A stretch of 5,485 bases of DNA from Blautia sp. (GTDB lineage Bacteria > Bacillota > Clostridia > Lachnospirales > Lachnospiraceae), in assembly GCA_017515945.1 (NCBI GenBank), contig JAFWDX010000318.1, forward strand, positions 1 through 5,485, written 5' to 3'. Numbering within the stretch: position 1 is the first letter of the stretch; each line of letters begins with the position of its first letter. Shown piece after piece: positions 5,484 through 5,485 of this stretch. The notes beneath the pieces were generated by a model that made no database searches, was not told where the DNA came from, and saw only the letters and a list, made by a program, of their open reading frames with translations. The position numbers and the translations under genes are program-made.

Positions 5484-5485
5484 TG

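Noticed and set aside
1..5485. CRISPR array, tRNA or rRNA genes, insertion-sequence transposase
   Set aside because: No regularly spaced repeats, cloverleaf with tRNA landmarks, rRNA segments or transposase motifs were seen on either strand.

Overview
The window looks like part of a chromosome from a Gram-positive anaerobe of the class Clostridia, most likely a Lachnospiraceae-type gut bacterium. The pointers are a MutL that carries its own endonuclease motif (no MutH needed), the mutL-miaA gene pair, strong AGGAG-type ribosome binding sites, and two protein families frequent in that group: an AAA-ATPase-like/PD-(D/E)XK protein and a PBECR4-type protein. The family calls come from reading motifs; no database search was run.

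Layout on the + strand: (1) positions 2-1132 hold the 3' part of an AAA-ATPase-like/PD-(D/E)XK nuclease gene that begins outside the window. (2) mutL runs from a probable TTG start at 1168 to 3507 and has an unusually long, low-complexity acidic linker. (3) miaA runs from 3528 to 4478, 20 nt behind mutL. (4) A 7-codon open frame with a good ribosome binding site overlaps the miaA stop in an ATGA arrangement and may be the stub of a lost operon gene. On the - strand, convergent with miaA: (5) a PBECR4-domain protein gene (5146 to 4523). It has its own promoter (about 5350-5378), a leader of roughly 175 nt with many helices, and an intrinsic terminator directly before its ribosome binding site. 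The right end (5379-5485) has no convincing gene but holds two consecutive inverted repeats, one with 12-bp perfect arms.

mutL and miaA form the ordinary housekeeping core: mismatch repair and tRNA A37 prenylation. By eye they are clearly more GC-rich (often 55-65% per line) than both flanks (about 38-45%). The flanking genes therefore look like later arrivals on either side of a conserved operon.

The part most worth a second look is the PBECR4 unit. A stand-alone gene of a predicted BECR-fold nuclease family sits behind its own promoter, a compact multi-helix RNA and an attenuator-like terminator. That layout resembles type III toxin-antitoxin loci or a riboregulated nuclease, although the protein does not look like ToxN and the RNA shows no tandem repeats. 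I did not recognise the leader as a known riboswitch or T-box.
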